Source: Parabacteroides goldsteinii DSM 19448 = WAL 12034
GTDB lineage: Bacteria; Bacteroidota; Bacteroidia; Bacteroidales; Tannerellaceae
DNA length: 64,000 bases
Direction of reading: 5' to 3'
Assembly (NCBI RefSeq): GCF_000969835.1
Contig: NZ_KQ033912.1
Span: 903,126-967,125, forward strand
Shown: positions 8,438 through 16,323 of the stretch, piece after piece
How the letters are laid out: each line of letters starts with the position of its first letter
Position numbering within the stretch: the first letter of the stretch is position 1
The notes under the pieces: model-generated
Databases searched by the model: none
Told to the model about the DNA's origin: nothing
Seen by the model: the letters and a program-made list of their open reading frames with translations, nothing else
Translations under genes and position numbers: made by a program

Positions 8438-9403
8438 ATGGAGAAGCCTTATGTAGTAGGTATTGATATAGGTGGTACCAATACTGTTTTCGGCGTAGTA
8501 GATGCAAGAGGAACAATCTTGTACAGTGGATCAATCAAAACTGGTAAATATACTGATATAGAAGAATATGTTGCGGAACTGGGACAAGGTCTTTTATCAG
8601 TAATCGACCAGGCCGGAGGTCCGGACAAAATCAAAGGTGTCGGCGTAGGAGCTCCTAACGGTAACTTCTTCAACGGTTGTATCGAATTTGCCCCGAACCT
8701 TCCATGGAAAGGTAAAATACCTTTGGCACAGTTGATCAGCGAACAAATCGGCGGTATTCCCGTTGCATTGACTAACGACGCCAACGCTGCTGCAATCGGT
8801 GAAATGACTTACGGTGCAGCACGTGGTATGAAAGACTTTATCGTTATCACTTTGGGAACAGGTGTAGGTAGCGGTATCGTTATCGGAGGTAATCTGGTTT
8901 ACGGACATGACGGTTTTGCCGGTGAGTTGGGACACGTGATTATGCGTCGTAACAATGGCCGTCCTTGCGGTTGCGGTCGTCAGGGATGCCTTGAAACATA
9001 TGCATCCGCTACCGGTGTAGCACGTACAGCCCGTGAATACCTCGAAATCCGCAAAGACGAAAGTCTGTTGCGCGATCTGGATCCGGATGAAATCACTTCA
9101 AAAGATGTATTCGATGCAGCCATGAAGAATGATAAACTGGCACTTGAAATCTTCGAATTTACAGGAAATATCCTGGGTGAAGCTTTTGCTGATGCTGTTG
9201 CATTCTCCAGCCCGGAAGCCATTATTCTGTTCGGTGGTCTTACCAAGGCAGGCGATCTGATCATGAATCCGATCAAACGTTCTATGGACAAGAACATGCT
9301 GAAGGTTTACGAAGGTAAAACAAAACTTCTTTTCTCTCAATTGAAAGAAAGCGATGCTGCCGTATTGGGAGCCAGCGCTTTGGGTTGGGAAGTGAAAGAG
9401 TAA
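8438..9403 (+). CDS. ROK-family glucokinase
   Basis: A 321-residue sugar kinase of the ROK family, most likely glucokinase, which phosphorylates glucose with ATP in the cytoplasm. The phosphate-1 motif VGIDIGGTNTVFGVVD is at the N-terminus; the catalytic aspartate is in LTNDANAAAIGE; the ROK signature and zinc site appear as ELGHVIMRRN followed by CGCGRQGCLETYAS. There is no N-terminal helix-turn-helix, so it is a kinase and not a ROK repressor. Length (about 320) is normal. It has its own promoter and a terminator directly after the stop. Other hexoses are possible substrates. Confidence 0.93.
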   Translation: MEKPYVVGIDIGGTNTVFGVVDARGTILYSGSIKTGKYTDIEEYVAELGQGLLSVIDQAGGPDKIKGVGVGAPNGNFFNGCIEFAPNLPWKGKIPLAQLISEQIGGIPVALTNDANAAAIGEMTYGAARGMKDFIVITLGTGVGSGIVIGGNLVYGHDGFAGELGHVIMRRNNGRPCGCGRQGCLETYASATGVARTAREYLEIRKDESLLRDLDPDEITSKDVFDAAMKNDKLALEIFEFTGNILGEAFADAVAFSSPEAIILFGGLTKAGDLIMNPIKRSMDKNMLKVYEGKTKLLFSQLKESDAAVLGASALGWEVKE

Positions 9404-9432
9404 TCGTATTCACTGGGGTTCTGCCCCGGATC

Positions 9433-9462
9433 AAGGGCGGCCTGAGGTCGCCCTTCTTTTTT
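9433..9462 (+). terminator. Intrinsic terminator of the glucokinase gene
   Basis: A perfect 7-bp stem (AAGGGCG with CGCCCTT), a 9-nt loop and a run of T make a standard terminator 30 bp after the stop. Confidence 0.85.
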
Positions 9463-9486
9463 ATATATCACTTAATTATCAGAGAC

Positions 9487-10011
9487 ATGAACCATCCTTT
9501 GCATCAATTTATCTATTGCCCCAAATGTGGAGCCAACACTTTCATCGAACGTAATGAAAAAGCGAAACAGTGTACGACATGCGGTTTCGTATACTATTTC
9601 AATCCTTCTTCGGCAGTAGCCTGTTTCATCCGAAATACCGCCGGAGAGATTCTACTGGTGCGCCGGGCTAAAGAACCTGCCAAAGGGACGCTCGACCTGC
9701 CGGGCGGATTCGTCGATATGTTCGAATCAGCGGAAGATGCGGCACACCGCGAAGTAAAAGAAGAAACAGGACTGGATATTACCGAATGCCGTTATCTTTT
9801 TTCCATTCCTAATTTATATATGTATTGCGGTTTCGAAGTGCACACGGTAGATATGTTCTTTGAATGCCATGTAAAGGATTTCATAGGTGTCCATGCGGAA
9901 GATGATGCCGCCGAAATCGTTATCGTGAAAAAGGAAGAGTTGAAAGCGGAAGAGTTCGGGTTGATGTCGATAAAGAAGGCCATTAGACTTTACAAAGAAA
10001 ACAACTGTTAA
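9487..10011 (+). CDS. NUDIX hydrolase with N-terminal zinc ribbon
   Basis: A 174-residue NUDIX hydrolase that cleaves nucleoside diphosphates linked to another group. The start at 9487 (MNHPLHQFIYCPKCG) is preferred; the in-frame codons upstream run through the glucokinase terminator. An N-terminal zinc ribbon is formed by CPKCG and CTTCG. The Nudix box GX5EX7REUXEEXGU is intact in the stretch beginning GFVDMFE and ending REVKEETGL. The zinc-ribbon plus Nudix layout resembles NudC/ADP-ribose pyrophosphatase-type enzymes, but the substrate is not defined by sequence. The gene is followed by a palindromic terminator. Confidence 0.9.
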   Translation: MNHPLHQFIYCPKCGANTFIERNEKAKQCTTCGFVYYFNPSSAVACFIRNTAGEILLVRRAKEPAKGTLDLPGGFVDMFESAEDAAHREVKEETGLDITECRYLFSIPNLYMYCGFEVHTVDMFFECHVKDFIGVHAEDDAAEIVIVKKEELKAEEFGLMSIKKAIRLYKENNC

Positions 10012-10044
10012 CTTCCATCGATTCATCTATCAATTGACAATTAG

Positions 10045-10070
10045 AGGACGGAATATTCCGTCCTTCTTAT
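10045..10070 (+). terminator. Terminator after the NUDIX gene
   Basis: A 20-bp perfect palindrome centred on GGAATATTCC (10045-10064) is followed by TTCTTATTTT. It should also stop transcription arriving leftward from the invertible segment. Confidence 0.75.
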
Positions 10071-10154
10071 TTTCTGTGTTACAATTTTTATACTACATCC
10101 TGTTTATTAGATTTTTTTCAAAAAAAGAGGATATATAATCATAAAAAACATCAT

Positions 10155-10169
10155 AGTTCTAAAAGAACT
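10155..10169. repeat. Left inverted repeat of the invertible segment
   Basis: AGTTCTAAAAGAACT matches AGTYYYN4GDACT exactly. The identical sequence in inverse orientation is at 10533-10547, so both sites share the same spacer, as site-specific inversion requires. Confidence 0.8.
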
Positions 10170-10188
10170 CCATACTAAATATTCGGCA

Positions 10189-10196
10189 CAAATATA
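10189..10196 (-). promoter_or_regulatory. Promoter -7 box inside the invertible segment, facing away from susC
   Basis: The minus strand reads TATATTTG, an exact -7 box, 19 bp inside the left inverted repeat. As drawn it transcribes toward the NUDIX terminator and drives no gene. Confidence 0.6.
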
Positions 10197-10532
10197 TTAA
10201 TAATTTATTACATACTGTTATTTTACGTCAACAAAAGAAGGATTATGCTTTATTTTTAACATTTACAATAACAAGGTATATATAAACACCACTCTATACT
10301 TTAACGTAAACTTCACCCTTTGATTACACTCATATTGTATATTTTAATAGAATCATAAACTAGTTGGTTTAGTGTAATATCCCCCTAGATTATTTAAGCA
10401 ATATTTATTAATAGGACGAAAAGTAACAAATAGAACACTTGAAAAAACAATCTTATAAAAAAAGTTTTTTAACTCTACTTAACCATGGTGATACTATTGA
10501 TAATTATAGTCTTTTTATTCTTGTTTCAACAT

Positions 10533-10547
10533 AGTTCTTTTAGAACT
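10533..10547. repeat. Right inverted repeat of the invertible segment
   Basis: AGTTCTTTTAGAACT is the exact reverse complement of the site at 10155-10169 and also fits AGTYYYN4GDACT. It lies 79 bp before the SusC-like start codon. Confidence 0.8.
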
Positions 10548-10626
10548 AAGATCAAAAACATCAATAAACGTCAAATCTAAAGTAACTCCACTAACACTAG
10601 TATTATTATAAATAAACTCATTAATT

Positions 10627-13600
10627 ATGTTGAAACACTTCAAACCTGTCAGCTTAATTCTTGTCGCAGGAGCAATAACACTTCCTACAAGTGTATATGC
10701 CAATTTAGCGCCAGAAAAGCAAGAAACCGCTATTACCCAACAAAGTGGTAAAGTAAACGGTGTTGTAGAAGATGATTTCGGACCTGTTGCCGGAGCGTCA
10801 GTAGTGATCAAAGGAACCACCCACGGTAGTATTACCGATATGGATGGTAAATTCAATTTAGAAGGAGTAAAAAACGGAGACATTATCCAGATTTCTTTTA
10901 TCGGATATGCTACTCAGGAAGTCACCTACACAGGCCAGCCTTCATTAAACATTAAACTAGCAGAAGACACTCAGAAGCTGGACGAAGTAGTCGTAACAGC
11001 TTTGGGTATCAAGAAAGATGCCAAGAAATTAGGTTATGCCGTAAGTACTGTTTCTTCAGAAGAATTGACAAGAACCGGAGGTACAACTTTAGCAACCGGT
11101 CTATATGGTAAAGCTGCCGGTGTTAGTATCCAGTCTGCTCCCGGTGGCGGTACATCAGCTGTTTCTATCTCAGTACGTGGTCTTTCTTCAATTACGGGTA
11201 ACACACAACCTTTAATCATCATGGACGGTGTTCCCATCCGTAACGGTAATGCTAACAAAGACGGTTATTGGACGAACCAACGTATTGAATCAAACGGTAT
11301 GGTTGATATCAACCCTGAAGATATCGAAAACATCTCTATCTTAAAAGGTGCAGCCGCTTCTGCTTTGTATGGTTCGGAAGCAGCCAACGGTGTTGTGATG
11401 ATCACTACGAAAAAAGCAAAGAACGGTACAGGCACTCACGTCGACTTCAGTGCAAACGTAAGTTTCGATAAAGTTGCTTATATGCCCGAAATTCAAAAAG
11501 AATATGGCCCCGGGTATGATAACTATGTACTCGGAATGAATGACCAATCGGCTTTGACCGGTTTTCGTAATCTTCGTGTAGACCGCAATGGTAATCCGAT
11601 TACAACAACAAACCGTGAAACTTATTACTCTTGGGGTGCAAAATATGACGCAAACAAGTCTGTTACTTATTTTGATGGCAACGAGCGTGCATTTACACCA
11701 ATTGACCATAATCAATGGAACGACATCTTCCGCACAGGTGTTAATCAGACATACAACTTGTCTATGACTAACAGCTCTGAGCGTAACAATGTCCGTTTAT
11801 CTTATACGTTCAACGATGCAAAATCCATGCAGTTGAATTCCAATAACCACAAGCATAACTTCAATTTGAGTGGAGCTTATGACATTACAAAGAATCTTAA
11901 ATTAAATTATTCAGCTACTTATCAGAACCAGTTCATCAAGAACCGTGCATATCGTATCAGTCGTTTAGTGACAAACTATTCAGGTATGTTCAGTGGCTTC
12001 ACTGATGTGGCTTACATCCGCGACCATACAGTAACTAGCTTAGGCTACCAGAATAGTATTTATGCTGGCAACGGTGGTACACCTAATACACTAACTCCAG
12101 ACGAGCAGTTCCTTTATACTCCAATGGGGTCTACCTCCTTGATGTCTGAATATTTCTGGAATATTTTAGGTAAGGTTCAGGAAGAAGAACACCAACGTTT
12201 TATCGGTTCAGTGAACCCTACTTGGGAAATTATTCCGGGCTTAACATTAAGTGGACGTTTGGCTACCGACCTCACAATTGACAAAATCGAGAATAAGAAC
12301 AATACGGAGAATGCCCATGTCTTTTCTACCAACGGTCAATATAGCGATTCTTATGGTTTGAAAAACAACCGCTATTCAATCGTGTATAGTGATATCATGT
12401 TGATGTTCGACAAAACATTTGCCGATGTTCATAACATTACAGCCAACTTAGGATGGAATGCCCGTCAGGAATCTTTCTACGAATCATCCGTAAGTACTTC
12501 ACAAGGTTTAACACAAGAAAACTGGTTCCATCTGAATGCATCAGTAGGTACCAAGAATGCATCTATGACAAAAAGAGATCTTCTAAAGACCGGTGCATTC
12601 TTAACTGCTAGTTACGGATATAACAACTGGGGATTTTTGGAAGGATCTATCCGCCAAGAAAAGACTTCTACTTTAAGACATGGCAACAATTCATTCTGGT
12701 ATCCGTCAGTCAGTGCAAGTTTATTGTATACAGAACTGTTGGGTGACAAGAATCCGTCATGGTGGAATTATGGTAAAATACGTTTATCATACGGTATCGT
12801 TGGTAACGCTCCTGAAATTTACCGTGCTAACTTAGCCTTCGAACAAGGATCTTTGACACGCAACAATGTATATACTTATAATACAATTCCAAGTTCTATC
12901 GGTAACGAAAGTATTAAACCGGAAACAAAACATGAGATTGAAGTTGGTATTGAAAACAAATTCCTGAACAACCGTTTGGGTATGGAATTCAACTTCTATA
13001 CAAATACAATCAAAGACCAGATTCTTCCGGCTACTGCTGCTACATCTATGGGAGCAAACAGTATGTTGATGAACGTAGGTGAACTTGCCAATAAGGGTAT
13101 TGAATTGAATGTATACGGTACTCCGATCGAAAACAAAGATTGGAAATGGGATTTACGTGCCAACGTGGCTTGGAACAAAAATACAGTGAAGAAGCTAGTT
13201 GACGGTCTTGACGTCCTAAGCCATGTTAGCATCGACGGTGGTGCAGCCACACTTGAATCTCATGTAGGAGAAGCAATGGGTGACTGGTACACTTATACTT
13301 GGAAAACTGACGAAAACGGCAACAGAATCGTAGGCGAAAACGGTTTGTATATCACAGATACATCTAAAAGACACAAAGTAGGCAATGCCATGCCTAAGGT
13401 AACCGGAGGTTTTGGTACCAGCCTGAGCTATAAGAACTTCACTCTTGACATGGCATTCGACTTCCGTTTTGGCGGTTGCTTGATCAACCAGCCTTGGCAA
13501 TATATGAAGTCCGTAGGTAATATTACAGATGCTATTGGCGTTCGTGATCATGAAACAGGTGGTATATTCTATTATAGCGAAACAGACAATTTAGCCGACA

Positions 13601-14067
13601 AGGGTTCTATTCGCGTAGTCAATGCTGGTGAAATGGCCAACTACAAACGCGGTGAAACCATGATCAACGGTCATTATGTATGGGACAACGGTTTGATCCT
13701 TCCGGGTGTAAAAGAAGACGGTACTCCAAATGACATCATAGTGACTCAATTTGAAGCTAATGACGGTAGCTATGGCTGGGGAACAAGCGCTACAATGACA
13801 TATCAGGAAGCTATCCAGAAAAATAGCTATATCAAATGTCGTGAAATCAGTTTAGGTTATACTTTACCGGTAAATTTAACTAACAAATTTGCTTGCAGCA
13901 GATTGACTGTTTCCGGCTTCGTTCGCAACCCATTCTATGTTTACCGCACATTGAAGTTGTTCGATTCTGAAACCACCGATGGTACAGACTGGATCAGCCA
14001 GTCACAAATTGGTGGCTCTACGGCAAGTGCCCGTACATTCGGTTTCTCTGTCCGTGCCAGCTTCTAA
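10627..14067 (+). CDS. SusC/RagA-family TonB-linked outer-membrane transporter
   Basis: An 1146-residue SusC-like TonB-dependent transporter for oligosaccharides, peptides or similar nutrients. A signal peptide (about residues 1-26) is followed by a carboxypeptidase-regulatory-like domain (about 41-112, with GPVAGASVVIKGTTHG), the TonB-box-like DEVVVTALG at 119-127, a plug domain (about 135-250, with SISVRGLSSITG and PLIIMDGVPI) and a 22-strand barrel ending in aromatic FGFSVRASF. Length is normal. It pairs with the SusD-like lipoprotein gene 44 bp downstream. No glycosidase, sulfatase or sensor gene is adjacent, so the substrate is unknown. Expression probably depends on the invertible promoter upstream. 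Confidence 0.95.
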   Translation: MLKHFKPVSLILVAGAITLPTSVYANLAPEKQETAITQQSGKVNGVVEDDFGPVAGASVVIKGTTHGSITDMDGKFNLEGVKNGDIIQISFIGYATQEVTYTGQPSLNIKLAEDTQKLDEVVVTALGIKKDAKKLGYAVSTVSSEELTRTGGTTLATGLYGKAAGVSIQSAPGGGTSAVSISVRGLSSITGNTQPLIIMDGVPIRNGNANKDGYWTNQRIESNGMVDINPEDIENISILKGAAASALYGSEAANGVVMITTKKAKNGTGTHVDFSANVSFDKVAYMPEIQKEYGPGYDNYVLGMNDQSALTGFRNLRVDRNGNPITTTNRETYYSWGAKYDANKSVTYFDGNERAFTPIDHNQWNDIFRTGVNQTYNLSMTNSSERNNVRLSYTFNDAKSMQLNSNNHKHNFNLSGAYDITKNLKLNYSATYQNQFIKNRAYRISRLVTNYSGMFSGFTDVAYIRDHTVTSLGYQNSIYAGNGGTPNTLTPDEQFLYTPMGSTSLMSEYFWNILGKVQEEEHQRFIGSVNPTWEIIPGLTLSGRLATDLTIDKIENKNNTENAHVFSTNGQYSDSYGLKNNRYSIVYSDIMLMFDKTFADVHNITANLGWNARQESFYESSVSTSQGLTQENWFHLNASVGTKNASMTKRDLLKTGAFLTASYGYNNWGFLEGSIRQEKTSTLRHGNNSFWYPSVSASLLYTELLGDKNPSWWNYGKIRLSYGIVGNAPEIYRANLAFEQGSLTRNNVYTYNTIPSSIGNESIKPETKHEIEVGIENKFLNNRLGMEFNFYTNTIKDQILPATAATSMGANSMLMNVGELANKGIELNVYGTPIENKDWKWDLRANVAWNKNTVKKLVDGLDVLSHVSIDGGAATLESHVGEAMGDWYTYTWKTDENGNRIVGENGLYITDTSKRHKVGNAMPKVTGGFGTSLSYKNFTLDMAFDFRFGGCLINQPWQYMKSVGNITDAIGVRDHETGGIFYYSETDNLADKGSIRVVNAGEMANYKRGETMINGHYVWDNGLILPGVKEDGTPNDIIVTQFEANDGSYGWGTSATMTYQEAIQKNSYIKCREISLGYTLPVNLTNKFACSRLTVSGFVRNPFYVYRTLKLFDSETTDGTDWISQSQIGGSTASARTFGFSVRASF

Positions 14068-14111
14068 TATTATAATTCATTGAAATCATATTAAAACAAA
14101 GAATCAATTTT

Positions 14112-15824
14112 ATGAAAAAGATAATTTCATTAGCATTAACCGGGCTTACACTTATGTCGGTCACGTCATGTTCAAATGCTGACTACGACGATAAGTACAC
14201 AGATCCATCTAAAACGTCCACAGTGGCTGTACCTCAGGTATTCACAGGAGTCATGCAAGCTGGGAATACATGGATGAACCCGATCTATTATCGTCATTAC
14301 ATACAAACAACTACCTCCGGCCTTTTCTCCGGCATCATCGGTAATGACAACTCACGTGGACGTTTCATGGGAGCAGGCGAAGGCCGTTATGACGACCGCT
14401 GGAAAGAATTTTACACCATGTTGACCCAACACCGTGTATTGGAACATACATACAACAATTTAGAAGAAAGTGTGAAGTCTTCTAACATTGTATTCTATTA
14501 TTTGAGCCGTACACTTGTTGAAGCGCAGCTTCATGAAATGCTGTCAGTATTCGGGGATGTCCCTTTCAATGGTGCAGGTACACTGTGGAGAGATGGCGAT
14601 TATAATGCAGCCAAGAAAAAATGTGTTTATGATGATGACGTAACGCTTTACAAACAAATCCTTGCAGACTTAAAAGAAGTAGGCGACTATTTTGCTAATG
14701 GTAATGTGGATGCAACAGGTCTTACAGCATTATCTCGTCAAGACTATACAGTAGCAGCCGGCAATGCAACACAATGGCAAAAATATGTCAACTCCCTTCG
14801 TTTGCGTATTGCACTTCATTTGTCTACCGGCGGTGATTGTGTATCCGAGGCACATGCTGCTATTGCTGAGATCCTAAACAATCCGACTAAATATCCGCTT
14901 ATCGACAATAATCAAGAAAACATGGGTGTTACAGCCGATACTCAAACAGATAAATTCAACTTTGGTAAAAGTCTGTCACAAGCACTTCATGGTAATGGCG
15001 GTGCCACTCAGAATGTTTTAAATGTCATGAATCTTCCGGCAAACGGAATTCCAGATGCAAATACCGACCCGCGTATTGCAGCCATGTATGATTGCAATCC
15101 TGACGGTGAATATATTGCTTACGATATTCGTATGACAAATGCCGAAATTACCAATTTGAATGATCAGAAAAAACAAGAATATGCCCAAAAAGGTCTTATG
15201 ACTTCAAACTATTTTAATAAAATAGACTCATTAGCTGTAGCAGGTTGGGCTGAATATCAAGGCAATGAAAACCTCTTCGGTTTGTGGCTGAGTGCCGCAG
15301 AAGTAAGTTTCAGCAAAGCGGAAGCTTATCTGATGGGATATGGTGTTGCTGCAAACGCAGATTTGGCAAAAAGTAACTTCATCACTGGTGTGGAACAATC
15401 TTGCGAATATTACTGGGATCAAAAAGAAAGTTCATCATTGGCTAAGGAAGGCAACGACAGTTATTATGGTTACCGCGAGTTGGTCCGTCCAAGCACAACA
15501 GATATTACAGCTTATGCTGAAAAGATCTGGAAACCGACACAGGAAGTTATTTGCACACAGCTTTGGTTAAACTTCGGCTATTTGGATAAATTAGGAGCAT
15601 GGAATGTGGTACGTCGTACAGGTTATCCGACTATTTCATTTGCTACTGACGACCAGGTAACAAATTATCCGACTCCTCCTAACCGTTTGCCTTATCCAAA
15701 CGATGAGTTGACTTACAACAGCGAAAACTGCCAGGCTGCTATCGCCAAAAACTACGAAGAGCCAAGTGGTTATTACACCAACCTCTTCTGGGCTAAGAAG
15801 ACTTATTATAAGATGATTAAATAA
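14112..15824 (+). CDS. SusD/RagB-family nutrient-binding lipoprotein
   Basis: A 570-residue SusD-like surface lipoprotein that forms the lid of the upstream SusC barrel. The lipobox is in LMSVTSC (Cys at about residue 20), followed by an acidic stretch (NADYDDKYTDP) of the kind that signals surface export in Bacteroidetes. Helical TPR-like segments are spread through the chain, and the C-terminal region contains RLPYPNDELTYN, typical of the SusD-like_2 group. It lies 44 bp after the SusC-like gene on the same strand and is followed by a terminator, so the operon has two genes only. Confidence 0.92.
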   Translation: MKKIISLALTGLTLMSVTSCSNADYDDKYTDPSKTSTVAVPQVFTGVMQAGNTWMNPIYYRHYIQTTTSGLFSGIIGNDNSRGRFMGAGEGRYDDRWKEFYTMLTQHRVLEHTYNNLEESVKSSNIVFYYLSRTLVEAQLHEMLSVFGDVPFNGAGTLWRDGDYNAAKKKCVYDDDVTLYKQILADLKEVGDYFANGNVDATGLTALSRQDYTVAAGNATQWQKYVNSLRLRIALHLSTGGDCVSEAHAAIAEILNNPTKYPLIDNNQENMGVTADTQTDKFNFGKSLSQALHGNGGATQNVLNVMNLPANGIPDANTDPRIAAMYDCNPDGEYIAYDIRMTNAEITNLNDQKKQEYAQKGLMTSNYFNKIDSLAVAGWAEYQGNENLFGLWLSAAEVSFSKAEAYLMGYGVAANADLAKSNFITGVEQSCEYYWDQKESSSLAKEGNDSYYGYRELVRPSTTDITAYAEKIWKPTQEVICTQLWLNFGYLDKLGAWNVVRRTGYPTISFATDDQVTNYPTPPNRLPYPNDELTYNSENCQAAIAKNYEEPSGYYTNLFWAKKTYYKMIK

Positions 15825-15888
15825 AACAAGAACAAAAAATACTCCACATAATTATATAAAACATAATTGATGGTAAATGTGGAATCTG

Positions 15889-15926
15889 AAACCGCCCCGA
15901 AGTGATTCGCGGCGGTTTTATTTTTA
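15889..15926 (+). terminator. Terminator of the SusC/SusD operon
   Basis: An 8-bp stem (AAACCGCC with GGCGGTTT) around a 14-nt loop is followed by a T-rich run (TTTATTTTTA), 65 bp after the SusD stop. Confidence 0.8.
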
Positions 15927-16016
15927 TGATCCCTCCCACCCACCAAGCGCAAAACGCCCCCTCCAGCCAAAAATGTGTTCACGGAAAACCAGTTAAATAT
16001 ACACAAATATCCTTAT

Positions 16017-16179
16017 CGATTTTAACACAAAAATCGCCGTTTTACCTCCGTATTAGCTCCAGTGAAGCTCCACTTAACCTCCACTTAAACTCCACTCCCT
16101 AGGATTGGTGTTAAAATGGAGGTAAAACTTTAACAAAAGGGGCCTTCAAGGACGGTTTATGTTAACGCGATTTTAACAC
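16017..16179. repeat. Nested repeats upstream of the TPR gene
   Basis: This gene-free stretch (the gap runs 15825-16323) holds three overlapping repeats: a 12-nt direct repeat CGATTTTAACAC at 16017 and 16168; an 11-bp inverted repeat GTTTTACCTCC (16039-16049) with GGAGGTAAAAC (16118-16128); and, in its loop, four 11-nt tandem units beginning CTCCA at 16057, 16068, 16079 and 16090. It could be a folded leader, an operator array or the worn end of a mobile element. No open frame fits. Confidence 0.6.
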
Positions 16180-16261
16180 GTTTTTTTCAGGTGCTGTTAT
16201 AAGGAGTGTAGGAATATTCCCCTTTTTTAGCAAGCAAGCATATAAATCGGTGTTTTTTATG

Positions 16262-16269
16262 TAAGTTTG
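16262..16269 (+). promoter_or_regulatory. Promoter -7 box of the TPR/barrel operon
   Basis: TAAGTTTG is an exact TAnnTTTG box 54 bp before the ATG at 16324. Confidence 0.6.
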
Positions 16270-16323
16270 CAACTTAGAACTAACAGAGACTGTTTATTAT
16301 CTGTATATTAAAGCGAAGGAGCG

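Larger units (their letters stand above)
10155..10547. other. Putative invertible promoter segment (phase switch) of the SusC/SusD locus
   Basis: A 393-bp gene-free, very AT-rich segment lies 80 bp upstream of the SusC-like gene and is bounded by inverted copies of a 15-bp invertase-type site. The best promoter box inside it, TATATTTG on the minus strand at 10189-10196, points away from susC. Inversion would move it to about 10506-10513 facing susC, giving a leader of about 110 nt. In the present orientation only a weaker box, TATTCTTG (10516-10523), faces the gene, so this appears to be an OFF or low state. No recombinase gene is in the window; it would act in trans. The rest of 10012-10626 holds only the NUDIX terminator and leader sequence. 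Confidence 0.75.

Noticed and set aside
4..10547. Inversion of a 10-kb segment between the site at 4-18 and those at 10 kb
   Set aside because: Spacers differ (TTCAT against TAAAA/TTTTA), which should block strand exchange, and the segment contains complete housekeeping genes.
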